Part shown: piece after piece, positions 36,370-48,734 of the stretch | Layout of the letters: every line of letters starts with the position of its first letter | Numbering within the stretch: position 1 is the first letter of the stretch | Origin: Casuarius casuarius | Taxonomy: Eukaryota; Chordata; Aves; Casuariiformes; Casuariidae | Assembly: GCA_003342895.1 (NCBI GenBank) | Contig: PTFA01000011.1 | Coordinates: forward strand, 5,926,134-5,990,133 | Direction: 5' to 3' | Length of the DNA stretch: 64,000 bases | Translations under genes and position numbers: made by a program | Notes under the pieces: generated by a model | The model's input: only the letters and a program-made list of their open reading frames with translations | Databases searched by the model: none | What the model was told of the DNA's origin: nothing

Positions 36370-37687
36370 TAATTAGACTCACGTAATTTCCTTTTATTTT
36401 GTGGTTCTCTTTGTCAGTGCTGCCTGCTGCACCGTGCCAGTATCATCCAGCTTTGCCAATACCAAAGTATTTAATTAAAAAAGGGGAACAGGGGATGAAA
36501 CTATTTTGCCATTTTTGCACCAAAATACGGAATGTCAGATATTAATTATCAAAGTATATTTTTCTCTTTTTCTCTTTTAAGGAATAGTTTCCCCCTGCCC
36601 AGTTCTCCTTCCTGCCCCCTCCTTGGTAGTTTCACATTAGGCCAGGACTGAACTGTGTTTTGAGGAATTCTTTCCACAGAGAAATGAACAGCATTTTGCA
36701 AAAGAGTTTTCAGCAGTGAGTATTCCAGTGGCTCTTAAAGCAGGACATAAGAGAAGAAAATGTGGGATAAAATTTCCCTTTTACTACTACAGTTGATACT
36801 TTGGCAATCAACTAATTCATCAGATTTTCTTCTAACAGTACAAAGATTACTGTAGATTTTTCCTGGCACCTGATATATTTGGTCAGTAACTAAAATATTT
36901 GGTCAATTATTTAACATAACTGGCCAAAATATTATAGAAGAAAAGCTTTGGTTATGTATACATACTTTTTAAGGAATAAAAGAAAAAAAGGTGTGGGTCG
37001 GGTCTCTTATGGTACTTAATTCACTGATTTGTTTGCAATTCTAGTTTCTCTCTCTCACTCATCTTCCACAAAAACAGTAATAACTGCCAAGAAAACTGTT
37101 CAAAAAATACCGCCGCAATATTTAGATTTGTTCAATTTATTCGCAAATTATTTCTATTGATCTAGCACTGAAAGTCTCAGACAATGATAGGAACCTTGCT
37201 ATACTTGGCATTCTCTAAATGACTACCATCAACACTTTCTGCTTCCAGGAGTTTGCAGTTAAGGACTTAAAGAAAAAAGATAAAATCCTTTGAGGGAAGC
37301 AGGTCTTAACCATGTATTTCAATTTAGGCATGAACCTAAGTCTCATTCATTATGAAAAGACATAAGCTCACAGGCAAAATGAAACTTTCTTATTATGCCC
37401 TCCTGCATGGCAAGTTGCATAAAAAGGCAGGCAAACATTTGGTGGCAAGACAAAATAGCATAAGGTGATGCTGGGTTAGCGTTAGCTGCTTACGGAACAA
37501 TTACAAAAACAAAAATTACAAAATCTTCCTTTAACTGAAGATTCTTCTTTTGACCTACAGACACATAAGAAACATCTATTTCTGGTTTCCTGACAAAGTT
37601 CTAACATCTGTACTTCTATCCAAAGGTAAGCATTTGACTCAGGCACATAGCTATAGTTTGGAAGGACAATAAATGTCAGTACCATCA

Positions 37688-37702
37688 CAAGCCTTTTTTT
37701 TT
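37688..37702. repeat. poly(T) tract, about 14 bases
   Basis: Simple homopolymer. The minus-strand open frame across it is an artefact of low complexity. Confidence 0.7.
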
Positions 37703-38460
37703 TTTTTAATGTATCTGCATGTGGACAGAACAAATCTAGACTTTTTCTTCCACAACTTCAAAAGCATTTTTATATAAGAAAATAAGGCATGCCACAGAAA
37801 GAACTTCTTGTTACTAATATATATGGAATTCAGGTATCACGACTTCTGGAATGGGATAAACACCCACAGACAAGTTTCNGTAAGAACTAATTAAGTTATG
37901 TTATTGACTTAAAGAGAGAAAAAGGTTGACTTTAAGGGAACATCTACACACCTAATGAATGTGTGCTGGTAATGTGATTATGCCTCCTTAAATCAGCTTT
38001 AACCAGCAATGAAATGTGCTGGCACAGACTTTGACATGGGCCAGCAACCAGCACATGTACGCAGATTACCTATTTGGCTTGTACAGTTTCAGATGAAATC
38101 TGTGCCTTCATTACTAGTGTCACGTAAGCAGAACTGCATTAACAGTGAAGAGAGGCCAGCCTGCTTGTTTAATCTAACAGAGGGCTAGGACATACTATAT
38201 GACTGTTCTTTTCTACATTGAACTTTGTCAAACCAATATGCAAAAAAAGGAAAAAAAAAGTCTTTCTACGACTGAGTGACAGCAGTGCAATTCTTGAATA
38301 GTCAAATCAAGGGAAAAAAATGAGCACTGATGAAAAGCTGAATGACTCAGATGAGGTAGAGTTAGTTGATTTTGTTCCACCAAAATTTGCTTTTTGGTTT
38401 GAAACCCTGTGATCTGGAAAGCAACATATTTGCATTTACTTTTCAATGCATCAATAGTAG

Positions 38461-38720
38461 CTTAATTTTGAAGATTTCTTGTTAAATAATCTAGTTAAAA
38501 ATTAATTGGTATTTGACTGATACAAAAATAGCTTTGATTTAGTTTTCTAGCTTTATTTTTACTAAAACTGTATGATTTGCAAACAAATATATTTTTAATT
38601 ATTATCACAACAGTAGAGTAACTTTGTTGGCTTTTCTACTGAATAATTTGATTATTATAGGAAAGAGCTTTGCTTCAGCTTGTTATTGATTTGTGTGTGC
38701 ATGCATAAAGATTTTATGGT
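38461..38720. promoter_or_regulatory. possible enhancer-like block
   Basis: AT-rich, non-repetitive, with AAAATTAATTGG, TTTTTAATTATTATC and TTGTTATTGATTTGTG words matching homeodomain and SOX/HNF-like sites. Function unproven. Confidence 0.12.
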
Positions 38721-39929
38721 TTGTCATCATACGCTAAACTGTGAGATGGTGATGTGTCCCATGTCAAGGACAATGCAGCATGGCATTGCTTTTGGAGGAA
38801 TTCTGAAGGAAGATTTTGAGTTACTCCACCAGTAATCTAAGGAGTAGGTAAGTTACTTCAGATCTCCACCCATCATAGCGTATAAAGCCATAGCATAGTA
38901 GCTTTATGATACAAGAACTCTAAAAAATGTACTTTTCCTTTCATATCCTAGTCATATTATTTACATCAGAGCTGCAAAAAATTTCTAGATTACACGCAGA
39001 AGTAGTAATTATTTATTAAATGTACATAATAATTATTAAATACATTTCTGAAGGCTATAATTAACTTTTTTTCATTATACATGATATAATGGCAATTTGG
39101 AACTTTGTTCTTTCCTTTCTAATTGTTCATCTACTGGGTCAAAGTCTTGAATGTAGGGATTTTTTTAAGAAATATGCCCATTGTAGTAACTACTATAATA
39201 ACTATAATAAAAGCAAGTTACATTTTGAAAAATAAAGCGCAAAAACGAAAGGTTGCCAAAAAAGTGTTTGATTCCACATGCATATTTAATACAAGTGCAC
39301 ACTTTAACAACTTGATCTTATATTAGTGTTTCTGCACAATTCCCTCCTCATTCATGGTATTAGATCATTTACAGGGAAAAAAATCAGTACGCTTTTAACC
39401 TGATAATTTTGCTTATAGTCAAACTTAATTCCTGCACTGGTAAGAAAGCTCACAGACTAAAGTCATTTTATTTTAGGGGTAAAGTCAAGTCTTCTGTTCA
39501 GTCACTTTTTTCTAGATTAAGGTTGCAAAGGTAGAAGGAGGGATTATCTGTTATCCCTACCCATTTTTATCTCAAAAATACCTCCATTCAGAATAAGCAC
39601 AGAGACAAAAAATCCAATTTACCCTAGTGCAATGTCACATATAAAAAGACTGTTTATAATGTTGTAGCTTACATGAAACACCAAGAATCTCTGCAATTCA
39701 TGTAATGATTTATAGCACAAACTGTTGTCACAGCTTAAAACTGACTGAAAATCGCATTGGAAAATATGGGCAATGGATTTTAATAGGCTTTGTCACAAAT
39801 TATACACAGTAGTTTTATAATCTTATATAGCTTATATTCCAATAATACATTTAGGATGACCTATTTCATCAGACTGCTGAGAAACCTCTATTAATCTTAG
39901 CAGGCCCAAAGAAATGCAACCTTTAAGAA

Positions 39930-39959
39930 TTTTTGTAACTTTTTGTAATTTTTTGTAAC
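39930..39959. repeat. three perfect-period copies of TTTTTGTAAY
   Basis: The 10-mers TTTTTGTAAC, TTTTTGTAAT and TTTTTGTAAC are adjacent. A period of about one DNA turn with phased T runs predicts local bending. Confidence 0.8.
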
Positions 39960-42900
39960 AGGTAGAGCAGACCTTTTATTTAGCCTAGGAAGCTAAACCT
40001 CATTACTTAAGATGTGTAGATACTTGACAGAAGAGCAAAGGTGATACATGTCACTGAAATCACCATGTGAAGCCTAGAGTAAACTCTTCAACAGCCAAGA
40101 AAATTACGGTTTTTCTACTTAGCCACAGAAGCCTATGAAAGATCAGATTCTCAAAACAGGTATTGGAAACATACTGACTTAAGACCTTAGGGTGATGGTA
40201 AAGATAGGAAAAGGAACTGTTCAATTACCTTGTGTAACTTTCTGTGCTCTCTATTTCATGAACTATGCGGAGTCATTAATGATAAACTAATAAAAGCCCA
40301 TTCAGTTCTGTTGAATACTCTTTCAGTTATTAAAACAGTTAAATAGCAAAGTAACTTCACATTGCATATTAGTTAAATATCATATCAATATCCATCAATA
40401 TGCAAGCAAACATCTACAGCCACCCAGATTTTTTGTCTGTGTTTGTATGGAGGATTTTAATAGCATTCAGNGGATGCTGTCATTATATGAGGTTCTCTTG
40501 ATTGCTGCTGCTTTATAATAGAAGCCAGGATTTGCATACAAGTTAAGTAATAGTATGCCATTATCCTTGAAAAGAAGGAAATGGTACTTACAAGTGGACT
40601 TATTAATACTGAATAATATGGAATGCCTGCTGTGGAAAAAGATTCAAGAGCACTGTATTGCACAATATACTGTTTCTAATATTCCTGTTTAAAAAGGAGC
40701 ATTTTTATCTAAAAGTTCCTTAGACTACAGAAATATTTGATGTTATCAATCAGCCTTGTATTTATCTCAGATCACATCACGCACTCACATAAGGTATGAA
40801 ACACTATGATTCTCTTAAAGTTATCTTTGTTTTCACTGTTTGCTGGCAGATTGCTATACAGGCAAATAAATTCAAGTAAGTTATAGATCTCATCACTGGA
40901 CATTGTTCTCATTACGACACTTCGTATGGCATGACAAGTGAAAACACAGTGACAAACTTAGGAAACAATCCTCTAGTTTCTGATAAAACACACTGTTCAT
41001 TCAGTTTTATTAATCCACCAGGAACTAAAAAACATGGCTATTGGGGACAGGAAGAGGTGGACGGGAGAGAAATAAAAAAGAAAAAGGTACAAGTCACCCT
41101 ACAGTTGGAAGAATCCCGTATGTCAATTTGTGGAATAATTTTAAAAGTGTTCCAACTGCATCCTTATTAAAAGTTATCGACAGTCTGCATGATTTACGGG
41201 TATTAAGTTGACCAGAGACGCACAGTTCAGTTTCAAAACTTGCACTGCATCGGTATTACCATCATCTGCTGCAGGTTACATGCTCCAAGATTAAAACAAA
41301 TAACATATTATATTTAAAGTAAGAGCATCTGCTAGAAGTATATCACAGAACAACAGATGTTGCTAAATCANATAACTATTGATCTTCTGCAGATCTAATG
41401 ACACTGACAGGGCATTCAAAAATGCAGCTGGACAAAGAAAGACAAACCAGTCCCAATTCTGTTCATGAAAGAACTCTGGATGACTTCTATTTTATCTAAA
41501 GAATCTTGAAATCTCTGGCCGTCTCACCAAAACGTACTTTTAGAAAGATATTTAGATTCATTACAGCATTCCGTTTAGCAGTAAAAGATTTATGCTGTTT
41601 ACTTGCCTTTGTATAGCTGTAGGATTTTATGTTTCCCAGTATCCAACCGTTTAGATACTGGAAACAAAGACAGAATCTCAATTGCTGAAAGTTGAATACA
41701 ACATTATCAAAGATATGCTAGCACCACCATTCTTCTCTTTAAAGGTTTTTTTTTTTNAAATATGATGCAATGAATGAAAAAAAAAATCTAACTTCTTGTT
41801 GTTTTCAAGATGTTGTAAATTATGTTTACTGGAAAACTACCATATCAAGGACTGCAAAATTATGGATTATTTGTGGGGAAAAAAATAGATACCAATTTTA
41901 ACATAATTTCCAGGAAAATCTTAGAAAGTTGGAGGTGACTNGCATTCTGTATTACTGAATCTTGGCTGAAATCACTGCTGATTGTTTAACTACAAGGAAC
42001 CTCTTGTATCTTAGTTAAATAATCAGATTCATAAATGAGGTCCAAGTTGTCTATTTAATATAAAATACTCTTACAAGACTCATCCATAAATCTCCTCCTC
42101 TAAGACCAAAGACNTAAGAAAAAAAGAACTTTTCTTTTTAACTTGTCTATATTCAAAATTTATTTATAATTAAAAACCGTAAACTTGGGTAAAGAACTGT
42201 TTCAGTACAGAAAACATAGTTCTCCTTAATCACCAAAACCATAGCAGAAACCTTTTGGTCGCTTACCTTAGATACCAAGAATGAATCAGGTAATTATTTT
42301 TTAACTGCTTTTTTTGAGATTTAGTAGATTATGAAAATTTGTAGTGATACAGGTATTTTGGATGCTTGAGCACGTCAACTCACACAGCACTGTTTTGTTC
42401 TGTTTTCCTGTTCTTGTTTTAAAGTGTTATTTAACTCCCAACATGGCACCTTTTTTAGAGCACTGTGCTAAAGAATCAGAAGACTAGAAAATAATGTATT
42501 TAGAATTTTGGGGAGCGAGGAAGACAGAATTAAAAGGCTTGGTCGCAGTGCTATTTAGATCAAATGTAAGATGTTTGAACACAAGTTTTTTTCCTAAAAC
42601 TAGCATTCTTATACTTTCCCAAAAAAGTAGTAAATGCTACTTTTATTGTAATACATTAATAGTGCTTTTCCTATTTTATTTTGTATTCTCTGTAATCAGT
42701 GGCAAATTTATACAGTAGGAAATTAATCTTCATAGAACAATAGAAACATTTTTTCCCCCTGAACCAGCACTTACCAAAGGTGTCATTTGTCTCCTGGCAA
42801 AAAATAGGTAAATGAACTTGGTTCTTTAAGCCAGGACCTTGTAATGAATACTCATAGAAAAAAAAAATGGTTTTCAGAAAGATATATTGCAAGCTGTGCC

Positions 42901-45302
42901 ATTCTCATTTTTCAGCAAAATGTTGGCCAAAATGTTGTATTTTACAAACAGAAGCAAGTATGATGTCTCTTTCCCTTGCATTGTGATATTTTAGAGTCTT
43001 TTCTACTTTGATATTTATTAGTACTTTACTACTTACATCTAACTGTTCCTTTTATTCTTTTTTTTTTAAGTCACTTTTTAAAATAACTGTATTGTTGTCT
43101 TCACCTTTCTTTCTGCATATACAGACATACAGAATACATCCAGTATGAAAACAAAGTGTATTAAGCACTTTTAACAGACATGAGTAGAATGTAACTAATG
43201 ACACTGGTGTACACAACATACTTCTTTCTATTAAATTTTCAACATTTGCTAAAGGTACAGATGGCCACTCTTCCTTTGGAAATCAAATCTATTAATGATT
43301 CACACATTTTTCTTATGCAAGAGAATCTGATCTCCACACACATGCGCACACAATTATAATCCCATCACAGGCTTCAGATACCTGAAATCGGTTACCTTGA
43401 TGTAGTCTGATTATAGTGAGAAACCTGGTATTCTCTTACCTAGAACACAAAAAGAAATTGTTTTAGAATTAATTCACAGCTTTATTCAAATGACACATTT
43501 TGCACATTAGAAAAAAATTGCAAACAACCAACAAGTTAGGTAGAACATTCTGTTATAAAATGTCCTCTTAATATTATGATCCAAGAGATTTGATAGGATC
43601 TTCTACCAGAGCCTTGCCATTTTCCCTCCATGTTGGATGATTATAAACTATCTTTTCAGTCAAATAAACTCAAAAGCCAAATCCTGCAACAAAAATCAAA
43701 GATCTATGCTTGTTTATATCTTAGTTCTCTTGATTTAAGTTCTTATCTTGAAACTTCTTAGTTTGTGCACTGTGTATAACACCATTTATACAAATAGACA
43801 TGCATAGACAATTTCTGTTCAAAAGTTAAAACTCAAAGGCAGTTTTTATACACCTCACTCTACATTGATTTTTGCCTAATGACACTACAAAAATACTTTG
43901 ATGCCCTTTGTCTTCCAATTTCTTTTTCAATAGCCAGCCAGCAATGACAAATACATGATGGTACTTTGTCAGCAATATAAAGTGTTCTGAAGCTCAAAAA
44001 ATGTCTGAAGAAATAACNGTACTTTCTGTTTATAAAGTATATAAACCAGAAAATACATATATTTGGAACAAATCTATCCTTTAAATGATATACATTCTCT
44101 TAAGTTACTTTAGTGATGACAGTAATGGAGCAACCACAAGTTCTTTTAAGAGCTGTTTAGATTATGGAATATACGAATTCCTGGGACAACTCAAACCTTG
44201 ATCCTGCCAGGTGTACTACTATACACACAATGTTTCACTAGATTACCAGAGCCTCAATCAAGACTATGAAATTATTTGCTTTTCACAAGTCTCCCTTATG
44301 AGAAAAATAGAGCACCCTTTAATTTAGAATTGTAAGCATCATAAACCACATGGGCTTGCAGTGCTACAATCTGCATTTCAGGGTGCTGAAGCCTGGAAAA
44401 TGTCGGAAAATGATAAAGTGCCATCATCTTTATGATTTTGCAATAACTTGCACAGAATCCTACAAAAGCTGTGAGCTTCTGGATTTAGTTTTAACTTCTC
44501 ATGCGCAATATAGCAAGCACCAAGACATAAACAGACAGGTAGGTTTTCACAGGACTTAGGAACCGACGTTTCATAACACAAGTGCTTATAGATCTTTTGA
44601 AATCCACCACCCCGATCTCTCTTCCCTCAGGCCGCCTGAGTTCCATTAGGAAAGCTAGTCCTACATTTTTCTTTTCTTTCACGTTGCTTTTACCCCTCCA
44701 TTTAAATTACCTTCTTTCCATCTATGCTACAAAACCCTGTCCAATCTTTTCTCTTGGAATATTTTCTTAATTTTTCTTCATCTTTTTCAGCTAGAACCAG
44801 CTGTGACTAGCACAGAGCAGTGCACAGCCTCCTCCTGCACAGGTCACCACTGCAGCCCCATGCCACCCAGGCCCTGCCAGTTATGCCCAACACACTGCAC
44901 CCCTTTCCTTTTCAAAAAATATTTTAAGCACTGTTTGAACATATGTCCATTGCAAACTCTAATGTCAGCATCATCACAATATACATTTATTAAAAACCCT
45001 ACCTTGTCTCTGCTTCTAGACTGTAAGAATTAGCACTGTAGCAATGTGCACATACTCAGTAAAACTCCGCCTCCCGACCCTGAGATACAGTGGTCAACAT
45101 CATCAGAGTTCGAACTGATACCTATTACAAACTCCATCCTTTGCCCCTGCAGCCTAGATTATGCNGATTAATATAACTGGCACGTGCCGGTAAACTGTTA
45201 ACCTGACAAACATGCAGCAGTTTTTGTTGCATCTGATGAGCTGCCACACTTTGGCCGCCTGGATGGGTTCACCCTGAACTTCCATCTATCATTTTTCCAT
45301 CC

Positions 45303-45590
45303 CTACATCCGTCCCCACACAGCATTGGCCACCATCCAACACCATTTCGCTTCCAGCTCCTGCTGCAGCAGGAGCACGCCCAGGACAGCAGTGGCCAAAG
45401 CCAGGGCCAAGTGCTTATCCCGTGCCTGAAGCTCCNCCACCCCAGTGCCGCAGCAGCTGCATGCCCGAGGCCTCCCTCTGTCCTCTGCTGGCCGTCCATG
45501 CTCCTCCTCATATGGCGCAGTGCTGGCGGGGGGCCANGCTGGGACAGTGCATCTCGTCCGCACACACGCTTGGGGCTGCGGGCGGCCCAC
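45303..45590 (-). CDS. GC-rich minus-strand frame, possible transposon-derived or chance
   Basis: A 95-codon minus-strand frame includes a Leu/Ala-rich helix-like run (ALALATAVLGVLLLQQELEA) followed by Trp-rich residues (WCWMVANAVW). This faintly recalls the N-terminal region of PIF/Harbinger-type proteins, where an Ala/Leu-rich segment precedes aromatic residues, but no DDE transposase core follows at lower coordinates. Two unresolved bases and a second overlapping frame of 193 codons show that the openness comes from GC bias. I would not call it a gene without homology. Confidence 0.08.
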   Translation of the reverse strand: MGRPQPQACVRTRCTVPXWPPASTAPYEEEHGRPAEDRGRPRACSCCGTGVXELQARDKHLALALATAVLGVLLLQQELEAKWCWMVANAVWGRM

Positions 45591-45600
45591 TGAGCAGCTC

Positions 45601-45660
45601 GGGCTTCCCTAGCCGTCCGGCACTTACCGACGGGCTCCCCTAGGCCCTGACACTTACTGC
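45601..45660. repeat. GC-rich tandem duplication, period 30-31
   Basis: Two imperfect copies follow one another: GGGCTTCCCTAGCC... then GGGCTCCCCTAGGC..., each ending in a CACTTAC word. They differ by several substitutions and one single-base indel. On the minus strand each copy contains GTAAGTG, a consensus-like 5' splice site. Confidence 0.6.
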
Positions 45661-45677
45661 CCGACCCGGCCTCACCA

Positions 45678-45709
45678 GGGCCCCAATGGGCCCCAACGGG
45701 CCCCAATGG
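45678..45709. repeat. short minisatellite, three copies of a 10-mer
   Basis: GGGCCCCAAY repeats three times without interruption (last base T, C, T), plus two further bases. GGGCCC is itself palindromic, so the array can fold on either strand. Confidence 0.75.
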
Positions 45710-48059
45710 CTTCAGCCAACAGCCACCACCCCCCACCCGCACGCCCCTCCGGGCCGCAGCCACAGCACTGGCTGCTCCCCGGGGCCGGGACTGGCTGGGA
45801 CTGGTGCGGGGCAGCTCAGAGCTGCCCAGTGCGGCATGGCGGCCCCGCACCCTGCCAGCAGCAGGCAGTACATGGAGGGGGAAGGTCTCTGTACCCAGAA
45901 GTGGTTTGTGAGGGCGATGGCGTGACTAAGCGGCCCCCTACCTCCCGTCCCGGGAGCTCAGCAGTTTCTAATAGGTCGCGATCGTTGTTCCGAGCTGATA
46001 CGGCACAACTGTGAAACTGTGTTTCATTTAGAAAACCATCAGTTCGATAAAAACAGTGTGTTGGGGGGGCACTACATTTATTGTTGTGGGACTTAAACGC
46101 TACTTTCAGATTTTAAGTGAAGGGTTCACTTCGAGAAGCAACGTTTGGTTTAGATCAGCTGATAGAATTGGACAAAAAAATACACAAACCTTCAAACAGG
46201 CAAGTGCTGCTTTAGCTCTGGCCCTGAGTCACCAAAACACAAACCAGGTACAAGCTGGGAGCTATCACACTTGGGGCTATGCTTTCACATTGCAACCCCT
46301 TTGGAGGCACGTCTGTGTTAAGGGTTTTTCCAGCTCCGGTAATTCCACAGGTGCTCATTTCGTTCTCCCCACAAAGACTGTGGCTTCTTCACGTGTGCTG
46401 CACTGAGGCGGCCACACGTTGACCCAGATCTGCCTGGTGACACTTTCCACTCTAAGCTTCCATCACATAAAATCTATTTTGTTTTCTTTCCTTTTTTAAA
46501 CTGGATCATTTAGACAGATCTGGGTTGGCGTCTGCAACACCGATGCTTGAAATGGCACCACAGAGAGTGCGACAAGCCTTGGTGGGGAAAGGAAACTGGC
46601 TTATTTGCAGGGAAATAGTCACAGGAACCCAACCTTTTGTTTAACTAGCTCTGTTTATCAATAAGACAATCCCACCCATTTTCTCAGTAAACAGTTGAGG
46701 GACAACGGGCAAGAAATCTAACATTTCTTCTCTCCTGCTGTTAAAACTTCTGGAACAGAGGTTTCCTAAAGCCACTCTTTTTCCTGTTCCCTCTATTGAG
46801 TTCAGAGTTTCTTAATAACCACTAGAGAACTAAGTTTTAGCTCCCAGACTATGTATGAAAGGAAAATTCCTTTTCAAAGGTCTTCTATAGATTTTCCTTG
46901 AGACTCATGACCAAGAGGTTGGGGGTGAGTGATGCTCTTTTGGGGAAAAAAAAGGGAAAAAGAAAGAGAAACTTTTCCAATGGCAAATGGGTGTTTCTTT
47001 TGTTTGTTTCTGTGATTTTATTCTAGAGCAAAGCTGCTTGGTTTCACCCACACGGCCTCTGCTAAGGGCTTTACGGTCCTGGAAGAACTGTAGAATATTC
47101 TGGTGAGAGTATCAACTGTGATGATTACGGCGTGACCATTTAAAGAAAGTTGAAGGGGAAACTATTCCGAATTTTAGAACATCAAAGTAATTAGATCTTA
47201 AAATGTTAATGTTCTTTATTTAGAATTTGTTATATATATATTTTAAAGGGGAAGAAGAAAAGAGTGCTTTAACCTGAAAATGAAAAAAATCTAACATATT
47301 TCTTTTTCTTTCCTGACTGAAATTAATTCAGCAAACTGACAATGAATGTGCAGAATAGTTATTGCTGATACATACAGATGTAATCTTCCATCATCGTACT
47401 CACCCACCCTGCACTACAAAATGCTCTTTATATTCTTTATGTCATAAGTCCACTAATGCTCATGATGATCAAAAACCAAAGGTTTCTTTGGTCATTCCAA
47501 AAGCTTTCCTGAATTTGTAAAAATTCTGACATCATATATCTTTTCAGGCCAGTTGACATCATTACCAATTAATCTACAAGAGACAGAAAGAAATTGCCAT
47601 TTGTATCCCACATATAGTCCCTCTGGAATATAATTATCAGAAACTTCCATGCTCTGCCAAGCTTTACAACGGCAGCAGCCCTCTAACAGCATCAAAACCC
47701 TCTCGGCAATAGCCCTGCCATTGGTGTGTTAACACTAGGCTGTTACGTGCCCAAGCAGTAGCTACCCATGCTGGCGAATCTCTGCACGCTGCTGTCAATA
47801 ATCCCTGTTATAGGGAGGGATTTGAGGAAAGGAAACTCAGATGTTGGACTTCGACTGGGGCAGAGCAGAGCATATTCTGAGAAAGTCTTTGTCATCCTAG
47901 TGTCCTGCTACTACAAGTGCCATCACAGTTCTGCATCTCTTTCCTATTCAGACAGTGGTAATAGCATTTGTCTAAGACATAGGATATAGGAGCTCCAGAG
48001 AAATACTCTTCCTGTTGCATCCTTCTACCCTTCCTTTCCTACTTCCCTATCAAACTGCA

Positions 48060-48210
48060 GAATCAAAAACTTATTTGCATGCGTGGCTTCTAATGATGTG
48101 TATTATTCTGCTTTTATTAATGACTATCATCAGCACTGGCTTTTCCATATTGCATGACAAAAGTTAAAAAATAGTGTTGGCAAAAGAGAAATAGATTGTA
48201 AGAGAGTAAG
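48060..48210. promoter_or_regulatory. possible enhancer-like block
   Basis: Contains TTATTTGCATGCGTGGCTTC, CTTTTATTAATGACTATC and ATATTGCATGACAAAAG, i.e. an octamer-like word, a CpG and homeodomain words, in a repeat-free stretch. A very similar TTTGCATGCGTGG word occurs at about 52716. Confidence 0.12.
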
Positions 48211-48722
48211 TANGGGGATATATTAGATCTGAAATACTAAAGCAGCTGCAGTTTTAATAGCTGGGCCACATTGTATAAATACAAAAATTTTAGAGCATAG
48301 CAGAGATTATACCATATATTGTCGGCTCAGACACTGAACAGCTTGACTACAAGCAATTTGGATGTAATAATTAATAGGGAAAGTGCTTTAGTCTGGGGTA
48401 GCAAAATGGCATTGACATGCTCTGGTTTGATGTAATCAAAGGGTTATACTTAGAGCAAACAAAACTAGATTGATGGAGTATTCTGTATAAACGTGGACTA
48501 AATAAACAGGAAATAGTATGAGGAAAAAAGCATCCCTAGAGATTTCTAAAAAGGTTTAAAGTTCCTTTCTATATGATTTAAAGAGAGAAGAGCTGAGGTG
48601 TAAATTGAAATTGTATGGTATAGTTAGGTAAAAACACACCAATGTTTGAGGTTACCTCAATTATTTCTTTGAAGAATTTAATGTATTTTTTCCAATCACA
48701 GTTCTGAGAGTTTATAATGTTT

Positions 48723-48734
48723 AGAGAGAGAGAG
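48723..48734. repeat. (AG)6 microsatellite
   Basis: Six AG units; purine-rich, within an AT-rich block. Confidence 0.75.

Larger units (their letters stand above)
31530..45260. other. long AT-rich stretch without a supported gene
   Basis: Includes enhancer-like blocks at 33.9 and 38.5 kb, the 10-mer repeat at 39.93 kb, repeated AAATATTTGGTCA words at 36890-36910, a poly(T) at 41746 and a doubtful exon at 36.3 kb. A good minus-strand donor (TATCTAAG/GTAAGCG) at about 42268 has no partner. Confidence 0.55.
45440..46010. promoter_or_regulatory. CpG island-like GC-rich block
   Basis: This is the only stretch in the window with dense CpG: by eye about 40 CpGs in 570 bases, in a GC-rich context, ending in TCGCGATCG and CCGAGC words near 45975-46000 before AT-rich sequence returns. 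Such blocks usually mark promoters of vertebrate genes. No TATA box or canonical GC box is evident. On the plus side a donor-like CCAG/GTACAAG lies at 46248; on the minus side are two GTAAGTG words at 45621-45627 and 45651-45657. Long open frames on both strands here (for example 45269-45850 minus) only reflect low stop density in GC-rich DNA. Alternatively the block is a GC-rich mobile-element fragment. Confidence 0.4.

Noticed and set aside
45269..45850. 193-codon minus-strand open frame, longest in the window
   Set aside because: Entirely within the CpG-rich block, two unresolved bases, Arg/Ala/Gly-rich compositional translation, overlapped by other open frames on both strands.
46056..46406. 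116-codon plus-strand frame just right of the CpG block
   Set aside because: No motif and no coding-like bias; only a donor-like word at 46248 is of interest.
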